44,337 bases of DNA, from NCBI GenBank assembly GCA_016873495.1, contig VGXC01000028.1, positions 1-44,337 of the forward strand, read 5' to 3'. This document shows, piece by piece, positions 16,437 through 24,432 of this stretch; position 1 is the first letter of the stretch, and every line of letters starts with the position of its first letter. Source of the DNA: Nitrospira sp. (lineage in GTDB: Bacteria > Nitrospirota > Nitrospiria > Nitrospirales > Nitrospiraceae). The translations under genes were made by a program, and so were the position numbers. The notes under the pieces are model-generated. The model did not search any database. It was not told where the DNA came from and saw only the letters and a program-made list of their open reading frames with translations.

Positions 16437-17408
16437 TCAGCCGCGTATCGCTGCCGTGGGGGCGGCGGCCGTCGCCGGCCGGGCTTCGACCGGATAGTTG
16501 CGCTCGCGCCACGCGTCGATGCCGCCTTCCAGGGGCCGGACCCGCGTAACGCCTTTCCGTTTCAACATGAGCGCCGTCCTGGCGCTGGTCACTTCATTGG
16601 GGCAGGCGCAGTAGAGCACGATGTCCCGATCTCGCGGAATCTCATGGTGGCGCTGATCGAGCTCCTCCATCGGCATGTGCCGGGCGCCGGGGATCATGTG
16701 CGGATCGACCTCCAGGTCCATGGGGTGCCGCAAATCCACAATGGCCACCTCGTCGCCTGCCTCCAGCCGTTTCCGGAGTTCGTCCACCGTGATGCGCGCC
16801 ATCCGCAGTTCCCGCAAGAACAACTGCCGCTGAAACACCTTGTAGCCCAGGTACACGACAAAGGAGCCGACGAGCACTTGCAGGAAGGCGGCGCCCGCCT
16901 GGGCCAGGAGCAGGGCGAGCCGCTCCAACTGGCTGCTGAACAGATACCCGAGGCCGGCGCAGACGCCCGCCCAGAGGAGCGCGCCCAGGCCGTCGTAGAG
17001 CAGGAAGCGCCGCAGACTCATGTTGAACATGCCGGCGAGCGGCGGTGTGACCGTGCTCAAACCCGGCACGAACTTGGCGATGATAAGGGTGCGGACACCG
17101 TGCAGAAAGAACATCTGTTCCGTCCGGCGCACGCAGGAATCCGGCTCCAGCGAGATGCGGCAGAGGAAGCTCAGCACCCGGCCGCCTCGGTGGCGGCCCA
17201 GGTAATACCAAAACAGATCGGGCCCGAGCGACGCGAGGATCGGGAGGCCGACGGCGGCCCAGACGCTCATTTTTCCGGCGCCGGCCAACGCGCCGGCCGC
17301 GATGAGCAAGGGAATGGCGGGGATCGGCAGCCCGATCTGCTCGGCAAAGACCACCCAGAACAGGACGGACTCGCCATGGTATATCAGAAACTCGGTGGCT
17401 TCGTTCAT
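16437..17408 (-). CDS. DedA-family membrane protein fused to a rhodanese domain
   Basis: A 323-residue fusion. Residues 1 to about 200 form a DedA/SNARE-associated membrane domain with several hydrophobic segments, including FAEQIGLPIPAIPLLIAAGALAG and FVPGLSTVTPPLAGMF. Residues about 210-310 form a rhodanese domain with VDLRHPMDLEV, PGARHMPMEEL and the active-site loop YCACPNEVTSA, whose first cysteine is the likely sulfur carrier. DedA proteins are linked to lipid flipping and proton-motive force; the rhodanese part faces the cytoplasm by prediction. It lies in the redox gene set between NmrA-like and VOC genes. Confidence 0.9.
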   Translation of the reverse strand: MNEATEFLIYHGESVLFWVVFAEQIGLPIPAIPLLIAAGALAGAGKMSVWAAVGLPILASLGPDLFWYYLGRHRGGRVLSFLCRISLEPDSCVRRTEQMFFLHGVRTLIIAKFVPGLSTVTPPLAGMFNMSLRRFLLYDGLGALLWAGVCAGLGYLFSSQLERLALLLAQAGAAFLQVLVGSFVVYLGYKVFQRQLFLRELRMARITVDELRKRLEAGDEVAIVDLRHPMDLEVDPHMIPGARHMPMEELDQRHHEIPRDRDIVLYCACPNEVTSARTALMLKRKGVTRVRPLEGGIDAWRERNYPVEARPATAAAPTAAIRG

Positions 17409-17482
17409 GGAACATTCCCCAACGCTCCAGGACCGGCTGCATCATCCCATAGGCGAGGGCCGAGGGCAAACCGACGTGTTCC

Positions 17483-17929
17483 TTAAAGTCGGAGCGGCTT
17501 GATCGGCGATAAGACGGCTTCCGGATTATTTCTCCACACAGCCGCGTCGGCGTCCACATAGAGTTCCACCTCATTGCCGTCCGGATCGTGGAGATAGAGA
17601 CTCTGACTCACCGTATGATCGCTCATGCCGCCGATGGCAATACCCGCAGCGTCGAGTTCTTTCTTCGCAGCCCGAAGCTCGTCCAAGCTGTCGCCGACCT
17701 TAATGCCGATATGGTAGAGCCCCCGACGCCTTCCGGCTGCAGGGCCCGGTGCGTCTCCGACCTGGATCAGGAGCAGCTCATGGTGCGTCCGGCCTGACGT
17801 GAGCGCCGCCGCCGCGCCATTGAAGATCCGTCCGACTTCTTGGAATCCCAACACATCACGATAGAAGGCCAGCGACCGTTCGAGGTCCCTGACGTAGAAC
17901 ACCACATGGCCGAGATAATGGGCCTTCAT
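17483..17929 (-). CDS. VOC-family protein (glyoxalase/dioxygenase-like)
   Basis: A 148-residue vicinal-oxygen-chelate protein with two beta-alpha-beta repeats. Possible metal ligands are His in LGHVVFYVRDLE, His in RTHHELLLI, His in LYHIGIKV and Glu in NEVELYVD, so it may be catalytic, like catechol dioxygenase or glyoxalase relatives. Substrate unknown. Start chosen at 17929, where GGAGG lies 7 bases upstream. Part of the minus-strand redox set. Confidence 0.82.
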   Translation of the reverse strand: MKAHYLGHVVFYVRDLERSLAFYRDVLGFQEVGRIFNGAAAALTSGRTHHELLLIQVGDAPGPAAGRRRGLYHIGIKVGDSLDELRAAKKELDAAGIAIGGMSDHTVSQSLYLHDPDGNEVELYVDADAAVWRNNPEAVLSPIKPLRL

Positions 17930-18000
17930 GACGCCCTCCTTGCGTGGTGCCGCGAAACCATGTCCGCCCTTCCGCGCCGCACAGACCGGCATGTGGAGCG

Positions 18001-18411
18001 TTATGGTACGAACGTGATCCCGGCCTTCTGGACCTCCTGGTAGGGGAGGAGCCAGACCAGCGATTCATCGGACAGGTCGCCGACTTGAATCCGGTTGCCC
18101 CAGGGATCGCGGAAGTCGCAGCGGAAGTGCGGCTCGACTTTCAGCCCATACTTCTTGGTAATTTTTCTCCTGACCTCCTTGATTTGCTTCTCGTCGCGAA
18201 CCATCAACCCGAAGTGTTTCACCCGGTCAGGCTGAAGCTTTTCTACTTCGAAAATCGCCATGAACTGATGTTCGCCCAGCTTGCACCAGGCCGCGCCTTC
18301 GCCGCCCCGGAGCATCTTCAACCCAAAGACGTCCGCATAGAACTTCACGGCCTTTTTGGCATCCGTGACCTCGATCACGATGTGGTTGCAACCGTAGACG
18401 TGAACCGCCAT
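18001..18411 (-). CDS. VOC-family protein, second paralogue
   Basis: A 136-residue VOC-fold protein. It begins with YGCNHIVIEVTDAKKAVKFYADVFGLKM and has KHFGLMVRDEK in the second half and DPWGNRIQVGDL near the end. The usual final metal-binding glutamate appears to be replaced by Gln, so enzymatic activity is less certain than for its neighbour. AAGGAGG lies upstream of the ATG. It is 25 bases after the pirin gene, so the two are probably co-transcribed. Confidence 0.82.
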   Translation of the reverse strand: MAVHVYGCNHIVIEVTDAKKAVKFYADVFGLKMLRGGEGAAWCKLGEHQFMAIFEVEKLQPDRVKHFGLMVRDEKQIKEVRRKITKKYGLKVEPHFRCDFRDPWGNRIQVGDLSDESLVWLLPYQEVQKAGITFVP

Positions 18412-18436
18412 CAGCGCACCTCCTTCGCCGCCTCCG

Positions 18437-19345
18437 TCAAATCGCCAGACGCCCCATCTTGCCCGCCTGATAGTCCTGCACCGCCTGGACCAGTTCGTCT
18501 TTCGTGTTCATCACAAACGGGCCATACCGGGCGATCGGCTCGCGGATCGGCTCCCCCGCCATCATTAGAATCGTTGCCTCTTGTTGCGCCTCCACGAGGA
18601 TCGGCGCACCGGAGCTTCCGACCACCGCCACCTGCGCCTCGGTCACCGGCTCCGATCCGTTCACCGTCACCCGCCCCTCGAGCACGAACAGGGCCACATT
18701 CCACCCGGTCGCAAATCCGAGCGTCGTACCATGTCGAGCCTTCACGCGCAGGTCATGGAGTTGTACCGGCGTGAACGTCGTGGCCGGACCCTTCACTCCC
18801 TTGAACTCGCCCGCGATCACTCGAACCGACCCGGCACCTCCGTCCAGCGGAATGACGGGAATCCGATCCTTCACCAGCGTCTGATATCGCGGGGCCGTCA
18901 TCTTGAACGCGGCGGGCAAGTTGACCCAGAGTTGGATTGCCTGCAAGGTCCCCCCTCGTTTCGCCCACTCCCGCTCGTGCAGTTCCTCGTGGACGACCCC
19001 GGAGGCGGCCGTCATCCACTGCACATCGCCCGGACCGATGACGCCAGCATTCCCCGCTGAATCGCGATGCGCCACCATCCCTTGATAGACGATGGTCACC
19101 GTCTCGAATCCGCGGTGGGGATGCTCTCCGACCCCGCGCGGATGATCCGTCGGCGGATAGTGCGTCGGCCCCGCATAGTCCAACATCAAGAAGGGACTGA
19201 CGTCCCGGTCGAGGTCATGGCTCGGAAACAGATTGCGGACGTGGAAGCCGTCTCCGACGACGTGGGTCGAGCCCGGCGAATAGATCCGGGGCTGAACGCC
19301 GATCGCAGTCTCTTTCGCTGCCGCCTGCCAGCCTGATTGAGTCAT
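18437..19345 (-). CDS. pirin-family protein
   Basis: A 302-residue bicupin. The metal site of pirin is visible: HPHRGFETVT (two histidines) and SGVVHEE (His and Glu). Pirins act as iron-dependent redox-sensitive co-regulators or as quercetin 2,3-dioxygenases. The C-terminal cupin contains GWNVALFVLEGRVTVNG. The start at 19345 has a GGTGGAG sequence upstream. The leader has a clear sigma-70 promoter with an internal palindrome (19404-19432), so this gene leads the redox set. Confidence 0.9.
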   Translation of the reverse strand: MTQSGWQAAAKETAIGVQPRIYSPGSTHVVGDGFHVRNLFPSHDLDRDVSPFLMLDYAGPTHYPPTDHPRGVGEHPHRGFETVTIVYQGMVAHRDSAGNAGVIGPGDVQWMTAASGVVHEELHEREWAKRGGTLQAIQLWVNLPAAFKMTAPRYQTLVKDRIPVIPLDGGAGSVRVIAGEFKGVKGPATTFTPVQLHDLRVKARHGTTLGFATGWNVALFVLEGRVTVNGSEPVTEAQVAVVGSSGAPILVEAQQEATILMMAGEPIREPIARYGPFVMNTKDELVQAVQDYQAGKMGRLAI

Positions 19346-19403
19346 GCTCCACCTACCTTCCTGTTCGCGCCGCCTGCCGCGGCCGTATCCGATCACGAGG
19401 CTC

Positions 19404-19432
19404 ATAATAGTCCTAGCTAGAACTAAAGTCAA
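19404..19432 (-). promoter_or_regulatory. sigma-70 promoter with palindromic operator, pirin operon
   Basis: Minus strand: TTGACT (19432-19427), exactly 17 bases, TATTAT (19409-19404), ending 58 bases before the pirin start. The spacer contains AGTTCTAGCTAGGACT (19424-19409), a 16-base palindrome with one mismatch. A regulator bound there would block RNA polymerase, so repression by a dimeric helix-turn-helix protein is likely. No regulator gene is adjacent. Confidence 0.75.
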
Positions 19433-19501
19433 GGGCCGGGCTTACCGGGGCCGAACCGGCGCGTTTTCATTGCTTTGTGGCTCTCGAGACGGCAATTCCG
19501 C

Positions 19502-19507
19502 TAGAAT
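19502..19507 (+). promoter_or_regulatory. -10 hexamer six bases before a start codon
   Basis: TAGAAT, then ACCGCC, then the ATG at 19514. With the usual distance from -10 to transcription start, the mRNA would begin at or beside the ATG. No clear -35 and no Shine-Dalgarno sequence are present. Confidence 0.45.
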
Positions 19508-19513
19508 ACCGCC

Positions 19514-20416
19514 ATGAAATACCGGATCAAGACCGGCGAGGAGTTGGCCTGGCTGCTGGACCATACCCACGCCTTTCAGGGGGGCCAGGTAACCGATTTG
19601 CACGTCCGCAAGCAGCGGCTCTTTGACGAGTCCACGGGACAGCACATCACGGCAGGCACCACCATCACCGCCATCATCCGCTACGACCTGGCGGTCCGGG
19701 GCGACGCCGGACTCTATCCCCTTACGCGCGTGGCCAAGCTGACGATGGCCGGGGCCACGGACTTCTCGATTTTCGAGCAAGAAGGGGCGGACTGTTCCGA
19801 GATCGGAACCATCCATGCCGAAACGTCCGGGGGCCGGCTCCGGTTCTGGTTCGATCCGCACGGCGAGCTGTACGTCATTTGCGATGAAGCGATGCTGGAA
19901 GAAGTCTCCGTGCCGGGTGCCGGCCGACCCAGCCGCACCGGGATGACCGAATGGACCTTTCAGGCCTCCGCCGGCGGCCTCCCAACCGTGAAATGGCTCT
20001 TGGACCACTTGGATCGGACCGGGGTGCCTTGCACCTGGCAGGCGGGAAAGCGCTCGTCCGGGGCGCACCAAACGTTGCGGTGGGAAGGCCGCCTGGTGTC
20101 GGCACCCTACCGGCCCCGCGGGAGCCAAGGCCAGCCCCGGAGCGGCGGCGTGCTCGTCCAGGCCTACGGGCCGCTCGACGGTTGCGCCTTCGTAATCGCG
20201 CTCCGCGCCGCCTCCCCCCAGGACGGTGCGACCGGCCGGCTGTTCATCGCCCTGGCCGACCTCATCGCCCGCAGCTTTCCGGGCATGTGCCTCACCGGCG
20301 ATCAGGTGATGGACGGGGAGGAATGGCTGGGACACGGACTGGACGGGAAACCGGCCCCGCGGGGCGCGCCGGATCAGGCCGGAGAAGTCATTCGTCGGAT
20401 GCAACCGGCGGAGTGA
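19514..20416 (+). CDS. conserved-looking protein of unknown function
   Basis: A 300-residue soluble protein with no signal peptide, membrane segment or motif I recognise. The N-terminal part (RIKTGEELAWLLDHTHAFQGGQV) and the middle (GGLPTVKWLLDHLDRTGVPCTW) share a LLDH pattern, perhaps a weak internal repeat. The frame is long, uninterrupted and follows the local GC-rich codon use, so it is a real gene. It stands alone on the plus strand, divergent from the pirin operon, and has a -10 element directly before the ATG without a ribosome binding site, so a leaderless mRNA is likely. Confidence 0.7.
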   Translation: MKYRIKTGEELAWLLDHTHAFQGGQVTDLHVRKQRLFDESTGQHITAGTTITAIIRYDLAVRGDAGLYPLTRVAKLTMAGATDFSIFEQEGADCSEIGTIHAETSGGRLRFWFDPHGELYVICDEAMLEEVSVPGAGRPSRTGMTEWTFQASAGGLPTVKWLLDHLDRTGVPCTWQAGKRSSGAHQTLRWEGRLVSAPYRPRGSQGQPRSGGVLVQAYGPLDGCAFVIALRAASPQDGATGRLFIALADLIARSFPGMCLTGDQVMDGEEWLGHGLDGKPAPRGAPDQAGEVIRRMQPAE

Positions 20417-20425
20417 CGAGACGTG

Positions 20426-21115
20426 CTAGTGAGAGACGGTTCCGTTCCCGTTTCCAGATCCGTGGCCGTTCCCATGGCCGTTCCCGGATCCGTTCCCGTT
20501 CTTCCGATTCACGCACTCCACAAGGTGCCAGAACCGCAGCGGGTTGACCTTCTCCTTCCTCGCCACCAGCAACGACGTGCCCTCCAGCACATGATTCAGC
20601 GAGAGGTCGGTCCGGAACCCGATGTGCTTGCAGAGCGGGGAGATCACTTTTTCCACTGCGGCGATCAGCTTGTTCCCGTTGCTGAAGTGGTTCAGCATGA
20701 TGATCCGCCCCCCAGGCCGGCACACCCGGATCATCTCGGTCACCACCTTGCGATAGTCGGGAACCGCCGTCACCACGTAGGCGGCCATGACCGTGTCGAA
20801 GCTGTCGTCCGGAAACTCCATCTGCCCCGCGTCCATGCGGGACAGCTCGACATGCTCCAACCCATACATCCGCACCCGCTCCCGCGCCTTCTCCAGCATA
20901 CCGTCGGAGAGGTCGATGCCCACCAGGCGGCAATGTCTGGGGTAAAGCGGCAGCGACAGGCCGGTGCCCACCCCGACCTCGAGGATTCGCTCCCCATGAG
21001 CGACGGGCAGCCGGCGGACCGTGGTTTCGCGCGACTCGTGGAAAATCCTGCCGAAAATCTGATCGTAGACCCCTGCGTAGTTCGAGTAAACCCGTTCGAC
21101 TTTGTCCAGATCCAT
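20426..21115 (-). CDS. class I SAM methyltransferase with a Gly/Asn-rich tail
   Basis: A 229-residue UbiE/PmtA-like methyltransferase. SAM motif I is ILEVGVGTGLSLPLYP, motif II region GIDLSDGMLEKARERV, then RMDAGQMEFPDDSFDTV and RVCRPGGRIIMLNHFS. The resemblance to bacterial phosphatidylethanolamine N-methyltransferases (PmtA) suggests a lipid substrate, but ubiquinone-type methylation is equally possible. After the fold comes a tail of about 20 residues made almost only of Gly, Asn, His and Ser, encoded by near-perfect six-base repeats. The ATG at 21115 has GGAGG upstream. Confidence 0.82.
   Translation of the reverse strand: MDLDKVERVYSNYAGVYDQIFGRIFHESRETTVRRLPVAHGERILEVGVGTGLSLPLYPRHCRLVGIDLSDGMLEKARERVRMYGLEHVELSRMDAGQMEFPDDSFDTVMAAYVVTAVPDYRKVVTEMIRVCRPGGRIIMLNHFSNGNKLIAAVEKVISPLCKHIGFRTDLSLNHVLEGTSLLVARKEKVNPLRFWHLVECVNRKNGNGSGNGHGNGHGSGNGNGTVSH
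20430..20505 (-). repeat. hexanucleotide-like repeat encoding the Gly/Asn tail
   Basis: Repeats of CCGTTCC with CCGTGGCC and CCATGGCC variants on the plus strand give alternating GlyAsn, GlySer and GlyHis pairs on the minus strand. The tract is prone to slippage and could vary in length between strains. Confidence 0.6.
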
Positions 21116-21467
21116 GCATCCTCCGTCCCCGCTTAATCGGGTCCCAGGACTCGACTCCCGGACGAAGCTCGCCGGGACCGGCCCCGAGGCCTTGAACCGA
21201 GACAGCGCGGGGGTGTAACCGAGGCGGGAAACCGAGTGCGTACCGCTGAACGATAAGGCCCGCCTGAACAAGAAAACGGGCCTACTCTAACCAAGTTACG
21301 GAGAAGAGTCAACCGCGCCACAGGCGCAGGCCTGCGACACCTTGCATGCGGTCGGCATATGATCGGATAGCGGAAAATCGCGCCCTCGCCCTCGCGCCGC
21401 GGCCCCCTACCTTTCGATCTCTTGATCGGTGTGGTATCGTGCGCGGCTTGAGGGGAGGGGGCTGGCT

Positions 21468-22094
21468 ATGGTCCTGGCGGGATTGTTCGGGGCACTGCTA
21501 TTTCTGGCCCTGGTGGCTGGGGACTGGTTCTACTTCTCCAGCCAGTCGGCGAAGGCCGGCACCTACGGATGCAGGATTGCGGGAGCGCCGGACCAGGCTC
21601 CCTGGCCCTCCCTGGCGGAGATCGGCTCACGCTTCGACGCCGATGGCCGGCTCAGGCTGCCGAACGGCTTCGCTCATTTCTTCCCGACGGAACGACGGAT
21701 TGTCCTGCGTTCGCAGCAGGGCTTCCTCCCTAGCCGGTTTCGGACCGCCTGGCCACTGAAGGCCTCGTTGGAACTTGCGCCCGAGGAACGGACCACCCGC
21801 GTCACCTGCATCAAGCGGATTCCCTGGTGCTCCGCCATCCTGACCTCCCTGTGGTTCCTCACGGTGGGGGCCGGCACGCTGACCTTCGTCATCTTATACC
21901 TGGCCGACGGGGGCCTGGCCTCGCTCAGCACCATCTTGATGGGGCTGGGCATCCTGGGCATCGGCTTGTTGGTGCTGGCCTTCGGCCTCGTCACCATCGC
22001 CTTTGCCTACCGGCTGGAGAACCACCGGCTGAATCTGGCCTATCAGGACTTGCGAGCCGCGCTGGAGAAGGCGCCGGACCATCAAGACAAATAG
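21468..22094 (+). CDS. membrane protein of unknown function
   Basis: A 208-residue protein with one N-terminal transmembrane segment (LAGLFGALLFLALVAGDWFY), a central soluble part of about 90 residues with a cysteine pair region, and two further hydrophobic segments near the C-terminus (LWFLTVGAGTLTFVILYLAD and LGILGIGLLVLAFGLVTIAF). GGGAGGGGG precedes the ATG at 21468. A TGTGGTATCGT sequence about 30 bases further up resembles an extended -10. No family recognised. The stop codon region overlaps the convergent gene below by 13 bases. Confidence 0.65.
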   Translation: MVLAGLFGALLFLALVAGDWFYFSSQSAKAGTYGCRIAGAPDQAPWPSLAEIGSRFDADGRLRLPNGFAHFFPTERRIVLRSQQGFLPSRFRTAWPLKASLELAPEERTTRVTCIKRIPWCSAILTSLWFLTVGAGTLTFVILYLADGGLASLSTILMGLGILGIGLLVLAFGLVTIAFAYRLENHRLNLAYQDLRAALEKAPDHQDK

Positions 22095-22411
22095 ACGTCT
22101 AAGAATGCCTGGTACTCGGCGGGGAGGCCGGTCTGGCCGGAGCGGGCCAGGCCGGCGATGATGCCTCGGTGTTTCTGGCTCAAGCCGGACTCGACGAAGG
22201 CGACCTTATACTGGGCCCAGCGCCGCGCCGGATTTGCGGCCACCAGTGCCCGATCCTCCGGAGCCATGGCCTTGAGCGAAGCGGTTAGGTGCGCGATGGC
22301 TTTTTCCACGCTGTGGTAAGGGGGCGCGAGCTTCAGCATCGCGTAGAACTGTTCCAGATGCCCCCGGAACTCGTCCCTTAACGCAACGATCTCTGAATTC
22401 TCTCCGGCCAT
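22082..22411 (-). CDS. small soluble protein of unknown function
   Basis: A 109-residue, mostly helical protein (NSEIVALRDEFRGHLEQFYAML, KAIAHLTASLKAMAPEDRAL). I do not recognise a family. The start at 22411 is preferred because of a GAGGT sequence nearby; a longer version begins 16 codons earlier. It converges with and slightly overlaps the membrane protein gene. Confidence 0.55.
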   Translation of the reverse strand: MAGENSEIVALRDEFRGHLEQFYAMLKLAPPYHSVEKAIAHLTASLKAMAPEDRALVAANPARRWAQYKVAFVESGLSQKHRGIIAGLARSGQTGLPAEYQAFLDVYLS

Positions 22412-22555
22412 CTCGACCTCGTCCTGTCGCAAGATAATGGATCGATCAATGGGCCGCAACCTTTTCCTGCTCAGTCCTTTAAACGCACGTGATACGGGTT
22501 CGCGACCGTCGGTCGTGGGATGGCCACTGTAGGACTAAGGAGCGAGAAAGGGATG

Positions 22556-22564
22556 TGGTATGAT
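22556..22564 (+). promoter_or_regulatory. extended -10 directly before the IMPase start
   Basis: TGG plus TATGAT (22559-22564) form an extended -10. Six bases (CCGCGC) separate it from the ATG at 22571, predicting a leaderless transcript. No convincing -35. Confidence 0.5.
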
Positions 22565-22570
22565 CCGCGC

Positions 22571-23380
22571 ATGCCGACTCCTATTCTTCCCTCACCGTCT
22601 GTTCGCGCGAAACTCAAGGCCACGGCCCTGGAAGCGGCCAGGGTGGCCGGTTCCATCCTGACCGACGCGGCCAGCAACGGATTCCACGTCGAATACAAAG
22701 ACTCGGTCAACCTGGTCACGGACGCGGACCGGCGGTCGGAGCAGGCCGTGATCGAGGTAATCCGCAAGACCTTTCCGGAGCATCGGATTTTAGCCGAGGA
22801 AGGCGGCGCGCAAGCGGGCGGCGATCCGGATTACCGGTGGGTGATCGATCCGCTGGACGGCACGACCAACTTCGCCCACGGGTTTCCCGCCTACTGTGTG
22901 TCCATCGGCGTGGAATACCGGGGCCACTGCATCTTCGGCGTCGTGCTGGACCCGACGCGGCAAGAGCTCTTCACCGCGGAGACGGGGAGCGGAGCCTTCC
23001 TGAACGGGAGCGCTCTGCATGTCTCCCGCACTCCGAGGCTGGACCAGGCGTTATTAGTCACCGGATTCGCCTACGACATCCGCGTCAGCGCCCAGAACAA
23101 CCTGGACAACTTTTCGCGCTTTGCCCTCACGGCGCAAGGCGTTCGCCGTACTGGGACGGCGGCCCTGGACATGTGCTACGTGGCCGCCGGCCGTTTCGAC
23201 GGCTTCTGGGAACTCAAGCTGCACCCCTGGGACACGGCGGCCGGCCTGGTCATCCTGCGCGAGGCGGGCGGGCGCGTCACCGACTTCAAAGGCACGCCCT
23301 ATTCCATCTACGAACCGTCCATCGTGGCCAGCAACGGCCTGATCCACGAGGAAATGTTGGAGATCCTTCGCCGCACGTGA
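22571..23380 (+). CDS. suhB: inositol-1-monophosphatase family protein
   Basis: A 269-residue member of the magnesium-dependent inositol monophosphatase family. The metal-binding signatures are complete: ILAEEGG, WVIDPLDGTTNFAHGFP and, near the end, HPWDTAAGLVILREAGG. It removes phosphate from inositol-1-phosphate or related sugar phosphates; a role in ribosomal RNA processing as in Escherichia coli SuhB is possible. The start at 22571 is chosen for the -10 placed six bases upstream; an in-frame ATG at 22553 has AAGGAG at a long spacing and is the alternative. The next gene overlaps its stop by 4 bases. Confidence 0.88.
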   Translation: MPTPILPSPSVRAKLKATALEAARVAGSILTDAASNGFHVEYKDSVNLVTDADRRSEQAVIEVIRKTFPEHRILAEEGGAQAGGDPDYRWVIDPLDGTTNFAHGFPAYCVSIGVEYRGHCIFGVVLDPTRQELFTAETGSGAFLNGSALHVSRTPRLDQALLVTGFAYDIRVSAQNNLDNFSRFALTAQGVRRTGTAALDMCYVAAGRFDGFWELKLHPWDTAAGLVILREAGGRVTDFKGTPYSIYEPSIVASNGLIHEEMLEILRRT

Positions 23381-24009
23381 TCAGGCATCGGGCAGGCATC
23401 CTGATTTTCCCGGACGTCGAGGTCCTGGATTTCTGCGGGCCCTACGAAGTCTTCTCCCTCACACGCCTCCATGAAGAGCGCCGCCGCGAAGAACCGTCAC
23501 CGTTCGAGGTCTTGCTGATCGCCGAACGGGAAGGTCCCGTGACGGCCACCGGCGGCCTACGAGTGCTGCCCGACCATCGGCTGACGACCTGTCCGCCGCT
23601 CGACATTCTCGTCGTACCTGGGGGCTGGGGCACGAGGACCGAGATCGACAATGAGCGGCTCCTCGCCTGGATCGCCGAGCGGAGCCGACAGGTCAAGACC
23701 CTCGCCTCGGTCTGTACCGGTTCGATGCTGCTGGGGCAGGCCGGTCTGCTCGACGGCCGCAAGGCCACCACCCACTGGCAATCCCTGGACCGGATGCGCA
23801 AGGCCTTCCCCTCGGTCGCGGTGGACGACGCACAACGCGTGGTCGAGGACGGGCACATCCTCACCTCGGCGGGCATTTCCGCGGGAATCGACCTGGCTCT
23901 CGCGGTCGTGACCCGCTATTGCGGCAAAGAGGTGGCGCGGGCCACAGCCCGCCACATGGAGTATCCGTTTCCCGAGAGCAACCGACGCGGGTTTAGCCCC
24001 GTGCAGTAG
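23377..24009 (+). CDS. DJ-1/PfpI family protein (isonitrile hydratase-like)
   Basis: A 210-residue DJ-1/PfpI-superfamily protein starting with a GTG inside GTGA, so coupled to the phosphatase gene. FPDVEVLDFCGPYEVFS at the N-terminus and VPGGWGTRTE in the middle are typical. The nucleophile elbow is SVCTGSMLLGQAGLLDGRKATTHW, with the reactive cysteine in VCTGS; this form is that of isonitrile hydratases and of the amidase-like half of AraC-type regulators. The DNA-binding half of the latter is absent. Reaction unknown. Confidence 0.85.
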   Translation: MIRHRAGILIFPDVEVLDFCGPYEVFSLTRLHEERRREEPSPFEVLLIAEREGPVTATGGLRVLPDHRLTTCPPLDILVVPGGWGTRTEIDNERLLAWIAERSRQVKTLASVCTGSMLLGQAGLLDGRKATTHWQSLDRMRKAFPSVAVDDAQRVVEDGHILTSAGISAGIDLALAVVTRYCGKEVARATARHMEYPFPESNRRGFSPVQ

Positions 24010-24061
24010 ACCGTCGGATGCGGTATGATGGCCCGCCGATTCACCGTTGAAGAGGAACGAT

Positions 24062-24352
24062 ATGGCGACACAAACTCCCGGAAAGCCGCCCGGCGGAAAA
24101 CCAGGGCAACCGGGCCCGGCCGGTCAGCCTTCCCCCTCTGCGCGCGACGTCGAGCTGCTCAAAGTCGTCGTATCCCGAGCCGGCAAGCAAGTGAACGCCC
24201 AGTGGGCGCTCCATCCCCAGATCAAACACGACCTCAAGCCGGAGGAATGGAAAGAAATCTCGGACCTGCTGACCAAGGTGACCGGCATCGTCGGGACCAG
24301 GTTTTCCCAGGTCCTGGCCGAGGCGGAGCCGGACCAGCCGGGAACAGCGTAA
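24062..24352 (+). CDS. small protein of unknown function
   Basis: A 96-residue protein. The first 27 residues are a disordered Pro/Gly-rich leader (GKPPGGKPGQPGPAGQ); the rest is charged and helical with WALHPQIKHDLKPEEWKEIS. AGAGGAACG precedes the ATG, and a TATGAT -10-like hexamer lies about 35 bases upstream. No family recognised. It lies between a DJ-1-like gene and a peroxidase-like gene on the same strand. Confidence 0.6.
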   Translation: MATQTPGKPPGGKPGQPGPAGQPSPSARDVELLKVVVSRAGKQVNAQWALHPQIKHDLKPEEWKEISDLLTKVTGIVGTRFSQVLAEAEPDQPGTA

Positions 24353-24432
24353 TCTGTGATGGGTCTGCAACTCCGCTTTCCGATCAGATCGCCCATTACT
24401 CATCACCCATCACTCATCACCGGGAGTTGACT
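24353..24432. repeat. low-complexity CATCAC-type intergenic repeat
   Basis: Around 24393-24421 the sequence is a run of ATCACCCATCACTCATCACC units. A related ACTCATCACTCATAACCCATCAG stretch separates gyrB and dnaN (40153-40210). Confidence 0.5.

Noticed and set aside
22553-22571. Alternative start of the phosphatase at 22553
   Set aside because: It has AAGGAG but at a spacing of about ten, and it lies within the apparent extended -10; kept only as an alternative.
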